A stretch of 64,000 nucleotides of DNA from contig CAIIXF020000008.1 of assembly GCA_903813345.2 (NCBI GenBank), positions 27,820,822 to 27,884,821 on the forward strand, written 5' to 3'. This stretch comes from Owenia fusiformis (lineage: Eukaryota > Annelida > Polychaeta > Sabellida > Oweniidae). Both the position numbers and the translations under genes were made by a program. Under the pieces are notes generated by a model. It ran no database searches. It saw nothing but the letters and a program-made list of their open reading frames with translations, and had not been told where the DNA came from. Shown piece after piece: positions 45,245 through 59,700 of the stretch (positions within the stretch are counted from its first letter, which is position 1; every line of letters begins with the position of its first letter).

Positions 45245-47719
45245 ATATGATGTATAATTGTATGTTGCGTAATGGGTTAACATCTCTTGATTTGCAACGT
45301 CGAACAAGCGGCCCTTGCTATACATATGAATCAGGTACTGGGTACAAATCATATATAGATCATATACTGGTGTCCGAAGAACTACTACCTGCATGTTTAA
45401 GCTGTAAAGTACTGGCAGATAGTTTTACAATTGGATGTGGTCATCTTGCTATAGAATCTGAAATTGATCTGCCATCTATTTTAATGCAAAAAAAGTTCTC
45501 ATTGTGCGTCAATCAAGCCAACTTTTGCATGGCATAAATTAACAGATCAATTAAGGGGTGATTACACAAATGATGTCGATACTCGGTTTAAAGTTTAAAA
45601 ATGCGAAACGTACCTTTTCAAAATTGTATAATTTAACGAAAATGAGTATGAACTGGCACAACTCAGCAACTTGTGCTATGCTGATGACTTAGATCAGAAT
45701 ATGTTCTGGCACCTTTTAAACAAAAGTAGATTATATGTTAAAAATCGGGTAAATCAATCAGAGATTATAATGGTCAAGTAATTACGGATCCAGTAAAGTA
45801 TGTCAAGAATTGAAATTTTATTTTAGTCGATAAGGTCTTTACGACACAAGAGACATCTTTAATTCAGACTTTGAACAATATGTGATTGATAAGGATGGAA
45901 TTGAATTGTATGAATAATTTTGATGGAATTTTTGATAATGATATATCTGAATGTGATGTTAAGAAGTCAATAGGGAAATTAAATATGAATAAAAAAGCAG
46001 CTGGCCACGACAGTATCAATTCTGAACATGTAAAATACGCTGGTGAAAATATTGTGTCTTTGCTCACCATTTTATTTAATGCAATGATCGCAAATGTATG
46101 TACCTGAGAACTTCTGCTTAGGGATCTTACTGTCATTGCTCAAGTCTCGTAACAAAGATTGTCTTAATAAGGATCACCACCGTGTGATAACCCTTATGAC
46201 AATCTTTCGTAAGATTTTTGATAATATTGTTCTTTGGAAAATTACTGTGTACTGCAAGGTCGCATACCGCAATTACAAGGTGCGTCTATTAAAGGTTGTT
46301 CATCCTTGCAAACATCTCTAATAGTGCAAGAAGCCATATCTCACCAAGAAAATGGCACAATTATGGCATTAATGGACATTGACAGTACATGGATACGAGG
46401 CCTGTTCCATAAGTTATATAATTGTGGTATAAATGGTTTATGTTGGAGGCTCTTGTATCAATCATACAACAAGTATAAGGTTTTTGTAGATGGTATTTTA
46501 TCGGATACTTTTCCTGTAAATAGAGGTGTTCACCAGGGCGGGATATGTTGTATGTTTCTCTACCAGTTCTTTATAGCAGACCTTTTGCAACAACTGGTAG
46601 ATTCGGCAAAAGGAGTAAGACTTGGTGAAACGTCTGTAGCATGTCCGGCATACGCTGATGATATTGCCTTAATGCAAACACTGCAGAAAATCTAAATGCT
46701 CTGTTGAGTATTGCTACCATGTATAGTAAAAGATGCAGGTTTGAGTTCCATCCAGAAAAATGTTTAGTGATCAGGTTTGGTCCAAACAAAAATGCTTTTT
46801 GTGAATGCAAATTAGGAGACAATATTCTTAAAGTACAAAAAGCTGCTAAACATGTTGGCATACCTTTAGGCAAAAATTCAGAGCATGTATCAAATTTGAT
46901 TTCACGCAGCAAAAGGAAATTATTTTCTCTGCTTGGCTTGGGAGCAAATGTAGGAGGCTTAAATCATCTGATAGCTTCCAAGTTATACTGGAGTTTGAGA
47001 CAGTTTCGTTCTTAGCTCCTTATACAGTTATATCCAGCCTGTTATATCCAACACTGAGACTAATATTGAGATGTTTCACTGTTTTAAAACCATTTTTATG
47101 ATGGGAAGTTGCCAGGCGCTTTCCAAGAAATGAAAATGAAATCAGGAACATAAAGGATAGGTAATTACGGACAACCAATGTCTGAACGAGTATGTTTATT
47201 ATGCAATTTAAATGTCACCGAAGACGTACAGCATGTATAACTATTGTGCCCAGCGTATATATATATAAAAGATACAATTTATTTAGTGAATTATATAAAC
47301 TAGGAGTCAACAACTTTTGTGAATTCATATGTTTCATTTTCGGTGGAGGGAGTGAATATGATCCTGAAATAATGCTTCCATTGCTGGACACGATATATGA
47401 AATTTAAGAAGGGATTACCTTCTTAAATTATTGTAAATAATAGCATGCTCTGACATAGGTGCATGTTAATTTGCTCATCCAACATACCTATATAACTTGT
47501 AGTATTTTTCGCATACTTTTAATTTTATCTATTTTTGTAACATATTTATGTATATGTACTCATCTTTAAGATGGTAAATAAAATAACATAACATATAGTA
47601 TGGGAGAAGGGTAGAATAAGCATATAGTAGTTGATCCTAAAATTTTAGACAAATCCTTACTTAAAGAAACAATAATATGTAAGTGTAGAATTATGTGACT
47701 TACATGTAGTTGTTCAAAT

Positions 47720-50700
47720 TATTTATTTTGCACGTTATTCACAATAAATATTTATACTAAAGCCAAATGTATAGAAGTCGTTTTACACAACCCATTAAAT
47801 GCGTAGTGTTTTGGCAAGATGAAAAGGGCAAATATTGTAATTGTATATTGTATAAATAAAATTAAAATCAAATGTCCATTTACATTAGTCCTTGTACAAC
47901 CTCAACTAAGGCTATAGCCAGGTTATATTCAGAATGTCCCTCTGCTAATTGATTTACGACGTGTCCCATTAATGTTGCAGTGTCTGATAGGGGAGGATTT
48001 GCACAGTGAAGTGTGGAGAAATCCTGAAAAGGAAATTCAGACTTCAACCTGAATGACGAATAACATACTCGATCAATAGACTAAGCTACAAATCTTACCA
48101 ATTATCATCCGAAAGGTATCATTTTGAATTTTTCATGATGGAAGAAAATTTCATTATGGGAAACAAACTTCACAGACATATACATTTAATGTAATTCAAG
48201 AGATTGAACCTAATACAGGTAAATATTGTATGTGCATGTACTCTAGTTGCTATTATTTTGACCTTGAATATCAATTATTTTTCTGGTTTATTCAAGTTCA
48301 CTAGAAGCTGCACCCATTTTATGTCAAAGTTGCATATATACAGGGTGTCCCAGAACTCATGAGAATTTTTTAAGGAGATATAAGGCATGGGTGATCTTTC
48401 TTTAAATTTTGTACTTGCTAACTTTTTATTTCACTGAATAAAGTTTACATTTGAAGCTGTAAAAGTACAAGATGGAAAGATTCAGCCTTTTTTAGATTTA
48501 GTTTTACAGATTGATTGAAATATAGTGTAATGTACTTCAAAATGCCAAATCAGTTAAAGGCATAATCAGATCAGTGATAATTATCAATTGGTGAATTTGT
48601 TTAAGATTCAAAGTGCAAAATGAGGAAAATGCTTAAACTCTCCCAAATAAGAAATGTGGTTCCCCAAATAAGAAATGTGGTTCCCCAAATAAGAAATGTG
48701 GTGATCACATTGATGAAGAGATGAACATATTATTGTCAAAATCTTAAGTTTTCCTCAAATAGAGTATGGTATGTGGATTTTTAGGAAACAGGCATGACAA
48801 CGAATGATACGAGCCCAAAGTAATCCAGAAGTGAAACAACATTTGTTATAGGTCGCTCGCTATATCTGATACCACCTTTAACATTCTGTGGATATACTAT
48901 ACCAGCTGTCTGATCCAAGTGGAGAGTGTAGGGGACATGTTTGCTAACATCTCAGTGCAACCAGGAGGATCACACTTTAACATGAAATGTGCAACTCTCT
49001 GTCCGGCTAGAAGCAATAGCTGAGAACCCATCACAGCATTGTCACTCACAGCAAGCAAGATCTAAAATTAAACAACTTAAAATTTACCTAAATATGCTCA
49101 AGAACTAATCAGTATTAGGTTTTTATACCAAAAAACAATCTTGAAAAATGCAAATCATTTGCTCAAAAGGATTACCATGAAATGCACCTGTCCAACCAAC
49201 AGTCTTGAATTTTGATAGCAAATGTTCACTTCCTTAAGTCTTAAGGAATGGAATTTTAAATTTAAAAAAAATATATATTCATAAATTTTAAAACTGGGGC
49301 CTTTAAACAAACAATTATCATAAAACATGTGAAATTGTGATGTACAGGGTGACCCATAAAAACAGAACCCACAAATATTTGAATAAAACTGTTGGGTTCT
49401 GCTTTTTGGGTCAACCTGTATTTGTAATATGTAACCTCTTCAGCCAGTTTATCCTCTGCTATACTGTACAGTTCCAGCACATGATGTCTTGTAAGTTCAT
49501 CCTGGTCGAGACCAAAGTCTTCTGCCAGTGTCTGCATTAATGATGGCCATTTTATGTGGGGCTGCTCTTTTGATTTCAAGGAGGTATTATCTACAGATTT
49601 TTCATCTGGATCTCGTAAAGTTTGCACTGCATTTGCAATGACACGTTTCATAAACTGGAATAGAATAGGACACAATATATGTGAAGGGTAATAATCAAAA
49701 TAATGAAGACCTTCGTTAATACTTCTTTCACACCAAACCATTTCTCACTTTGTGCTTGAAAATCTTGCCTAACAAACTTACTGTATGTGAACAAATTGGA
49801 ATTTTTATTGGACCAAATTTTAGAAAATTGCTAACCAGCATGTCAAATTCAAATTAAATATTGCAATTTTCAATTTTTGTTGGTGTTACATTCTAAGAGG
49901 TAAATTTTATAACACAAACCTGCTTTCTAATATCTCTGACACTTGAGTCTGTAGTTCTTGCAGTTGGCAAAAGAGGGTGTGAGTGTAGTTCCTTGAAAAA
50001 TGCAGCCTTCCCCTGAAAAAAATAGACACTTAAATATTGTCGTAATCCAATCCATATGTTATGTTATAGCCCCCCCCCCCCTGGCCAAAAATTCTCTCAA
50101 AATCATGCAGTTTTCCACCATTCTGAGCACTTTTTTAGTGATTTTGACCACAGTTTTCAAAAGTGAACCCCCCTGGAATTTTTCAAGAGTGAACCCCGCC
50201 TTTGCAAATCCTGGCTATGGGCCTGTATTATTTAGTAAAATGAAAAAGTAGGCATATGACGCAGAGTGCACAATGTACAGGAAACATGGTTTCTCCATTT
50301 TCACATTGTAGTGTCTACATGGGTGAAGCAAGAGCATATTATTTATCGAGGATCTCATATACAAATTATACATAATTAGGGGGTTGACTCATAATACATC
50401 AAGACATATCATGACTATATCCATGCATGCATGATACCATATCAAATAAATCTGTTATTCACTGTTAGGGGTAGATATAAAGTATACCTAATCCCTCCCA
50501 GATAATAACTCATATTTACTGAGTAAAATGTCTAAAAACGTCTCTTATTGAAAATACCCCTGAATCACAACTCTAAATGAACATACCTTTGCATCAAACA
50601 GTGAAATAGGTTTGACTGACTTCATAGTGAATTCTAATATTGCATTTAGGACAACAGTAAGGTGAAAATGGTGAAGTAAGAGCCCATAGTTGGTCTCTCG

Positions 50701-53700
50701 TTGATCTACAGCAAGCTCTGCAAGGGGGGTTGGTCCTTTAATGGTTTGCCACATATCCTCAATGTTAAATATAGGGATTTCGCTGACGTTACAGTTGGCC
50801 TACAACAAATATTTAAGTTAATTTTAAAAAAAAGAAAAAAAAAATTAAGAAAAAGTGAATCTGACTTGACAAAGATTAGTTTTCAAATCATTCAAACAAA
50901 TTCATGAAATAACAAAATCATTGAAACCAATTATTCAAGTTGTAGATAATAATTTCACATTCATCATAAAACCGAGAAATTGTGTATATCCATATCTACT
51001 TGTATAAAGCATCATCATTAACAAAATAATGGGAGATATTTCAATATGAGTGGTTATTTTGAAATATTAGTATCACAAGTTATATAGTATTAGAATAAAA
51101 GGGTAACATGTGAGAGCCAAAACAACAAATACTAAATAAATCCATGCCCAGAGAGGTGAATCATTCGTTTTTGTCATGAATAGAACAATACAGATGCAGG
51201 TGCCAGGTATTAAGTAACTATACAATAATTCATTCAATCTGACAAAATATCTAACCAAATAATCTCTCATGGATTTGTTTAACTTGTATTCGTGAATGCA
51301 ACTTTCGTCCGTAAATATGAATGGAATAGTGGCAGGAACTATTCATATTTATATGAGTTGCCCATAAAATAGTAGGTTAATTTGGTAGGTGACAGCTTAA
51401 AGTTGCATTCAGCATGGTGTTAAAAAAATTATCACAACATTGCAAATTTTTGCATGCACATAAAATCAAATGCTGGTATTGCAAACGTAGTGAAGAAGTT
51501 CTTTAATAGGTTGTCAAATATATGAGAACCGTATAACTTTCAACTTAATCCATTACATGTAGATTTGCATGTAGTATAATACTACATCATGTAGTATAAT
51601 ACTACATAGCATGGAATCATTAAAATTAGGTTTGTGGCTACACATCATTCAGCAAACAATCATCCATTATAACTTCATACTATGATAAAAAGTGACAATA
51701 TAAGTACATGGGTGATATCATTTGACAAATAGGAATGCATTGTTAGTCATGAAATAGGAATGCATTGTTAGTCATGAAATAGGAATGCATTGTTAGTCAT
51801 GAAAAAACTAGTTATTGTTTTCGATTTTGTTTTCGATTTTACCATTAAATATCAAAATTAGTCAGGAAAAATTTGCTAAATATTAGTTAATTTGACAATG
51901 ATTGGACAAAATATGGTCTCATGCTCACCAGATTGCCCCGAATCCCCAATGTTTAACAGCTCTCACTCATAATTGGCACAACCAGTTTTATTAATAACTT
52001 TTAAGTATTTATCAACTAAAACAGTACAAATTTCATCACAGTGAGTGTGCAAATGAAAATGAAAAAATGCATGCAAGACACGTGCTATACGACTAAAGCC
52101 TCACATTGTTTACAGAGAAGGTTGTTATATCTTGATGGCCCACCTGCATCATAGTCTTGAGAAACTCACACATCGTTTCAACAAACTTCACTAGACCAAT
52201 ATCACTCAAGCCAACATCCTAAAACAGAAACAATCTATCATGATCTTGAGGAATTGATCAATGTTCTAAGAACTTCACAAGTCTGGTGTCAATCAAGCCC
52301 ACATCCTAAAAAAGAAACAATCTGTCTTTGGGACACAATGTCCCTTTTGAGCAGATGAACTGATGGTAATAGGGCTTCTCTATATTCTCTTAAAAAACCT
52401 TTTCACTAAGATGATATGTATCCATTAATTCTTATTTTTTAATTGATTATTTGTTATAGTCACAATTTTTCAAACTGGTGTTCGATGTTCATAGGTAAAC
52501 AAACTGTTACATTTACCATTTCCAGGGCTTACATTTTGACTTGTATTAGTGTTAACTTACTCGTCTGCATAGTCTGTCCTTTGGTGCCTTCCCCACCTTC
52601 TCTATCAGCTGGGCTGTGGTCATCAGCTTCTTCTTAAGAAACATATTCCACATCATGATGCAAACACCTGCAAGTACAAGTATATCAAGATAAATAGAAC
52701 CATGGGTACTAGGCTCATGGAGTAGGGCATTTAAGTGAAAATGAAGAAACTTTTCACTATTATACATAATGATAGTGGATTGTATTTTCTTAAAACATTC
52801 AATAAAGGCCACTTTAGCCTGACACCTAATCAGCTCTAGAATCAAATCTAAATTGTTATTAAAAATAATTACTTCATTCAATGGATTAACAAATGGAAGT
52901 TGTTGAGATTTAAGCCTAAGTCACATTTGCTGTATGGTGGCCTCAAGCTTCACAAAATTGATATATAAAAAATCTACATCGTACTGCTTATCCCTATATT
53001 TCAAGTTGCATATTTCTCTCAATTTTGGGAAGCTACAGCTGCCATGTGGTTGCCATAAATCAAATGTGACCGAGGCATTAAAACTATAGGTTACTCACCA
53101 TGTTGAAGTACTGCATTTTGTATACACTGCAAGTATTCTACTGAATGTAAAAGGCTTGATACTACCTGAAAATATGGAATGGATTCATGCTACACGAATC
53201 TTGTCAGTATGATTTAAACTAAATGACTTATGGTATTTCAATGTATATTTCAATTTGTGCTTAAAAGGTAAGTTAGTACATTTTTCAGTGCATAAATAAA
53301 TTCTGTACTTAAAAAAGGAGTGCATTTATCAGTTCAAAAAATGCACTTAAAATGCTTGTTCCATATGTGCCCTCCCTACATGCATCATTTGTATAATAAA
53401 GTGCCGTATTGCTAACATTGAGTATCATACAATTAACATGCAAAATGTCACCACCTGCCATTTGTTACAGACACCAACATGTGGTGGTGACATAAAAAGT
53501 GCTTGAGACTGTTTTTCTTTTCTTCATGTACATTCTTGACCTTAATTGTCTTACCTCGGGGTCTTTGTTCCAAAGGACTATATATTCCCAGGAACAGTTG
53601 GCCATTAGGACATCACTATCTAAACTATGTGGAAGCCGTCTCTGCACATCTTCCAATTGACCTAAACAAAGTAAAATGTAACATGTTTTAACCCATGTGT

Positions 53701-56700
53701 TATTTTTTAATGTTCTTGGGGTAGGGGTACCATAGTACTTCTCCAACATGAAGTGGTGAATTGTAATGAATTGTACCTATACTGATAGATTGAAACAATA
53801 TGTAATTGTATACTGGAAGCCAAAAACCCCATAACATAATATCTATAATAATTTTAACTGTTTCAATCTGAAATTCCTGAAACAAATGAGGAACTGTGTA
53901 AGGTATCATGAAAATCACATTTGAATCAATGAATGAATCGCATACATTTCCAGTTCAAACAAATCCAAATTTACTTTATGTCTGCCATTTCCGGTGTATT
54001 CATGTAAAATATTTCAATGTACAGTATATTATAGACAATAAACTAGGAAATGAACATTTTATTTTAAGTCTGTATTAATAGCAGAATACAATATGTGACA
54101 ATAGATTATGACTAGTGATTGAAATTTGTATAGACAAAAGGGATCGTAAAAACTATACCAGGAAGCAAATAACAATTTATGAATAGATGAATCTAATACT
54201 ATAAATCGGGTGTCCCAAAAAATGAGACACTTTTTGACAAGTTTTTTCTCGGCAGCTGATGAACCAAATTCACTAAAAATTTGTACAAAGTAGCCCAAGA
54301 GTATCGTTAGCAATGTACGAACATTTGAAAACAAGACACAGAGTGAACAGAATGGCATCCTAGAATAGAATAAACAATTTTCGGGACGGAAAATCCAAAA
54401 TGGCCACCCTAACATTTACCCAGACATCCCAAAAAACAATCAGTTCTAAACTTTATTTCAAAGAAACATTCCTAAAAATTTCAGATGAATCCATGAAATT
54501 GTTTGGCTGGAAACCTGTAAACAAGCCACAACAACAACTTTAAGGACGGAAAATCCAAAATAGCCACCACAGAATGCCCAAAAACTATTAAGTTCTAAAC
54601 TTTCATACGTAAAAATATCTCTAAAAATTTCAGATGTATCCCTCAACGGTTTGGCAGGAAACCTGTAGCCAAGTCTTGTCTAACATGACTTTAAGATGGA
54701 AAATCCAAAATGGATGCCTTAACATATACCAAAAATGCCCCAAAACTAATCAGTTCTAAACTTGTGTAGGTAGAAACATCCCTGAAAATTTCAGATGAAT
54801 CCCTCAAACTGTTTGGCTTGAAACCTGTAGATGGAAAATCCAAAATGGCCACCTTAACATTTACCCAGAATGCCCAAAAACTAATCAGTTCTAAACGTTC
54901 ATGCGTAGAAACATCGCTAAGTAGATCCACGAGTATGAAAAAGAAGTTAAGTACATTATGTGGAACAAAGCATGTATCATTTTATATTCTATTGAGTCTA
55001 TTGAGTTGTTAATTCACAGGATAGAAATGTTACATGCATTTATTCTTGAATGACATTGTACGAGGGTTGATCTAAAAGTTCTGCACCGTTTGCTCTAAAA
55101 ATCTGAATTCTTCATGAATATTGTTCATATTTGGCCTCAAAAACCCCATATATAGTAGTTTCATTATATGTAAAAATAAGCTATTAAAGGTTCAATAAAG
55201 AATATAGAAGAAATTTGGGAATCATTTTACCTTTCCCGAGCTATTAGTGCAACGTTTGGCCTAATGTCTTCTTCGCCATACCTATTTTCTTAAAATATAT
55301 GCACTTGTCGACGAATACCACCATTCAGACTTGCAAATAGACTTCTAAATAAGCTATTGAACGGATGGACGTCCCGAATTTTGTTTTTTGAAACATTTCT
55401 GAATCTCCGCCATTTAAAATTCTAACTGCAGCTGAGATAAGTTAAGACCGCATGTACAGTATAACCGCGGTTGTCTGATATAACCGTATGCATGGTACAC
55501 GATATGACCGCCGTTGACGGTCTATTACTGGCGACTCCTGCAGTTAACCTGGTCCACTGACGAATTAAAATAAAAAAAATCGAAGACTAAAAGACCTCAG
55601 ATCTGCCCATATTCAAGGTCTTTTTGACACGCGCAAAGTATATAGGATACAGAATGTTGGATAGAACGTTAGGTGAAAACGGGGCTGGAATCCATTGACA
55701 ATATCACCGGGAAATCGTTCAGAGGTACGTGAACAATTTTTCTGTCGATGTTGGGACAAGATTCCCGGTGATTTAGGATGCCAGTGATTGTGAATATCGG
55801 CAGAAATTAGGTATGTTCGGGGGTTTTCTTTGTAGCTAATGAAAATAGATGTTAGCCTTGATGAAATATCCAAAATTCGATATATTTTGACACCAGGACC
55901 ATGATCGTTGGATACGTCTCTGCACTATTTATTCAACCTTTAACTTGACAAGTAACATAGGTATCTGGTTACCATAGCAACATGACAACAGGGTATGTGG
56001 AGCAAGAGAACAACACATTGTAGAGTTGGAAAAAAGTTGACACTTGGAGGACATTACAGGGTACCAAATGTATTTCAAAGTCAGACATGCCTGTTTATCA
56101 ATTATTTTTTCATTAGACCAATGCTATATGTGTGATGTGATATCATACATGCTATAGTTGGCAACTGCGATGTCATAATGACCCGAAGAATGCTTTGCAC
56201 CAAAAGCAGCCCAATAAGCATTAATCCAGTTTCATTTCGACAATACGCCATTCCATACCTCAGTACTTACTCAAACTTCAATGAAAATATGTGCATACCT
56301 TCTCACCTGATCTTTCTCCCTCTGACTTTTATCTTTATGGTGAACTGAAGGACAAATTACAAGGACAGGACATGTTTTTGAACGTTAAAATCAAGTCTGT
56401 CTTGCTGTTCTTGAGTGGCTTTCTGGGACAGGTGAATTTAAGGATTTGTTTGATCAAGGGTTCCGCAGACATACTAATTGAGGCCAAATATGAACAATAT
56501 TCATAAAGAATTAAGATTTTTAGAGCAAAAGGTGCAGAACTTTTGGATCAACCCTTGTATAACTATCACGTTTCGAGTACATGATTTTTCGCAACCTGAA
56601 TGGTTCTAAAACTGAACATGGTATGAACAAAAGGCATACTGTTTCAACAAACTTTAACACAATTGAAATGATCATTAATGCTACATACACTCTATGTCAT

Positions 56701-59700
56701 CACACTCATTGACTGGTTTGAAAAGAATAACAATTATCAAATCCTTTTGAAATTTTATTGGGCTCAGCTTTCTATTTTAGTATGAATTCGTGTGGGCATG
56801 CCCCACAAGTGACATTTCATCTACCCACTCTGTGAACAGCGGAAGTACACAGAAAGTTCATAAACATGACAATCGCCATTTCAGATTCCATTTTCTATTG
56901 TTTTCAAATTGTATATAAACTGTGAGGTTCGGGGGGATCTTCACTGAAGTTTTCTACAGTGAAACTGTGCTATCACATCGGGAAAGTTAGGATAAGGTAT
57001 GTAGTATTTTATTTTTGTATTTTATTATTTTCAACCATAAAGAACGGTGATATTTGGTACTACTAGTTAATCTTTACATGTGCAGTTGTGACTAATATAG
57101 CCATGTAAAATTGTCGATGAAAATAAAATTGTCAATAAAACATATAATGTACGTAATACTAAAGTAGTTAATTTCAACTTTCAACAATTATTTGGTTTAC
57201 ATTATACATTATACTGTTCACAAATACTTTGTTTCGAATAAATAAAGGATTCACAGATATTGGAAATTAGAGATTTTAAAGCAGATATCAGATCTACAAG
57301 TAGCTTGAAGTAACCTGGAAAGTTAAACGAAATATTTCTATGAAAATGCATATGAAAATGCATTCATTTTCTATAAATATGGTAAAAATAACCCAAATGA
57401 TAACCATGATTAACAGAAGCTTCATAAAGTTAAGAATTCGTAAAACCCATTGTTCTCTATTTTCTCTATTTAATTGACGTCATTATATCCATGGTTACAA
57501 CAATTGATTTACGAATTCGTAACTTTACTAAGTTTCTGTTAATGACCCCCATATTATTATTTGGGAGAATTTAAACCTTTCCCCAATATTTGCACTTTGA
57601 ATGTTAAAAACTTTTCCCAACTGATAAAATATCACAGATCACTTGGGAGATTATATATTTGAGTTTGTAAGGAATACATAGGTAGGTCATCTGTATTTGT
57701 TGATTGCAATACTTTTTGCCTTTTACATATGTATATACATTATAGGAACTTAAATATACAAGGTGACACAAAAGTTATGCAACAATATGCGGGTGTCATT
57801 TTTTGTGCCACCCTGTTCCAATGACATTATTGGTGTTGGCTTAACTGCATTTATCTTTTTTTATTTCAGAATATAAAATTCAACAAAAATGAAGGTGTAC
57901 TGTGGCTTATTAGCATTGGTGCTGATCTCAGCACTGGTTCTCCCGGGAACAGACGCAAGTTGGTTCAGACGTGTGGTAGCTAAGGTGAAGTCAGTCTTCT
58001 GTAACACCGTAGTATCAAAGGTGTGTAGTCTCAATGGCGTATGTAGATGGGTAAATAGACGAGTATGCGGCAAACGAGACCTTGACTCAATCCAACTTGA
58101 GTTGAGAGATGTGGTAAGTAAGAATAGAACTAAATGTGAATTAATCTCAGACAGGTCCGTAACCAGCTTTTGTCAAGGGGGGGGGGGTTCACTTTGACAA
58201 ACGCCCAAAATCAAAATGCTCAGAATCGTGAGAAAACTGCATGATTTTAAAAGAATATTTGGCTGAGGGGGGGGGGGTGAACTGGCTACGGGTCTGTTAG
58301 TGCTACTTATTTTGGTAGATTTGCTGTTTTTAAAATTTAGTGTCAACTAGTTTGGCACACATGCAATATTGAAATGTATATATCATACAAATTTAGATTG
58401 AAATATGAAATATTGAATTTGGTGGCTACTTAATTTGGAGCCTTTAACAATTTGTTGAATTAAAAGGCCAACAAATTAAGTAGAAGTACAGGATAGAGAA
58501 GCAGAAAATGAAGTGTTGGGACTTCTGAAAGATTCGGTTTGTCAAATTTAAAGAAAGTAATGAAGACAAACCTTGAACGGGATAAAAATGACAATCCGAG
58601 ATTAAATAAAAAATTATTTGTAATTATGACAATTTCAATTGGAGGTTTTAATTAGGTTTAAGACTATTCCAACATTTGTTGTTTGTTTACATAGGGGTCC
58701 AACGATACACAAAAAAGTTAATTCAAATTTAAGACCAGTACTAGATATTTGGGTTCCCAGCTGTGAGAAGAACTTCTCATACCTGGGAACCAAACGCTGC
58801 TAACAGAAAGGCATTTTTGTTTTGCTTATGTGTATAGAACAAGTTTGAAGAGAAAAGGTGCAAACATCTGGTAGGTCTAAAATTCAATTAAATGTTTTTT
58901 GTGTATAGTTGGACCCCCATGTAATTAAACTAACTTCACATTACACAAGGCCTTATATTAGTGCAGGATTTCATTCTGTGTTTTCATTAATCAGGATGAT
59001 GAGGAACATGTATGCCCCATTCCTGTATCATTTGACTACTTTGATACCAATGAAGATGACTATATTGATGCTGAAGAAATGGCAAGGGGTCTCAATATGA
59101 ACGTGGAACAAACCAAAAGAATGGTAATTGATCCCTGTGACATTGATGGTGAGTAAATTAGTCACTACAGTGAAGTAGTAAATATATGTAGTGTAAAACC
59201 TGTCTTAGTGAACACCTCTCTCTAGTGAATACCTGTCTCTAATGGACACCCTTCCTCCACACATTCTCAACTGACTTCTGTTTAATTTTTCTCTGAACAC
59301 CTACCAACACCAAAAAAAATATTTTCTTGGCAAAAAATGTTTATTATACACAGGTTTCACTGTACATATAATGGAACTAAGTGTTAACCTCTTGACTATC
59401 CAGAGTGACGAGATTAACATGAGTGACGAGCATTAACATGACAAAATGTCACCAACTAGTTGCTCACAATATTATTAGTTCAATCTTTAGTCAGATTTGA
59501 ATTTCCGAGAACTTGTGGATGATGTTAAGTTATTTGAAGTTTTAAGAAATTATTACAGACGCCAACCGCCAATTGCCAACCACCAACCGCCAATTGCCAA
59601 TCGCCATAGAAAAACGGAGACCACAACAATCAATATGTCACCACTTTTTGGTAGTGAAATAATAAAGGTTTATGTCAAAGTCTTAGTAATTGTGTAAGTT

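Larger units (their letters stand above)
43391..47594 (+). pseudogene. Decayed LINE ORF2 interrupted by a foldback element
   Basis: Pieces appear in order. A hydrophobic stretch and endonuclease start (QLIIISLLIIVILTQWNANG) come first, then LLGDINANFGN, YIDHILVSEELLPA and the RT. RT pieces are GHDSINSEHVKYAGENIVSL, VNRGVHQGGICC and YADDIALM. Then come FHPEKCLVIRFGPNK and a finger VCLLCNLNVTEDVQH near 47,190. Several frameshifts and stops break the frame, so it is dead. The tail is AAATAAAATAACATAAC at about 47,577-47,594. A 1.29 kb element is inserted at 43,960-45,244; across it the endonuclease frame resumes exactly. Confidence 0.8.

Noticed and set aside
49262-49435. Extension of the RAB3GAP2-like exon past its donor to the next stop
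   Set aside because: Similarity to the family stops at LAEE, the read-through is MITE sequence, and the donor joins in phase to a well-matching exon at 49,061.
54691-54930. Minus-strand open frame with repeated EIFRDVSTYTSLELISF-like segments
   Set aside because: It reads through the 150-bp tandem array; the same repeats in other units contain stops.
55613-55873. Minus-strand 86-codon open frame inside the mariner element
   Set aside because: No transposase or other motifs; antisense to the transposase remains.
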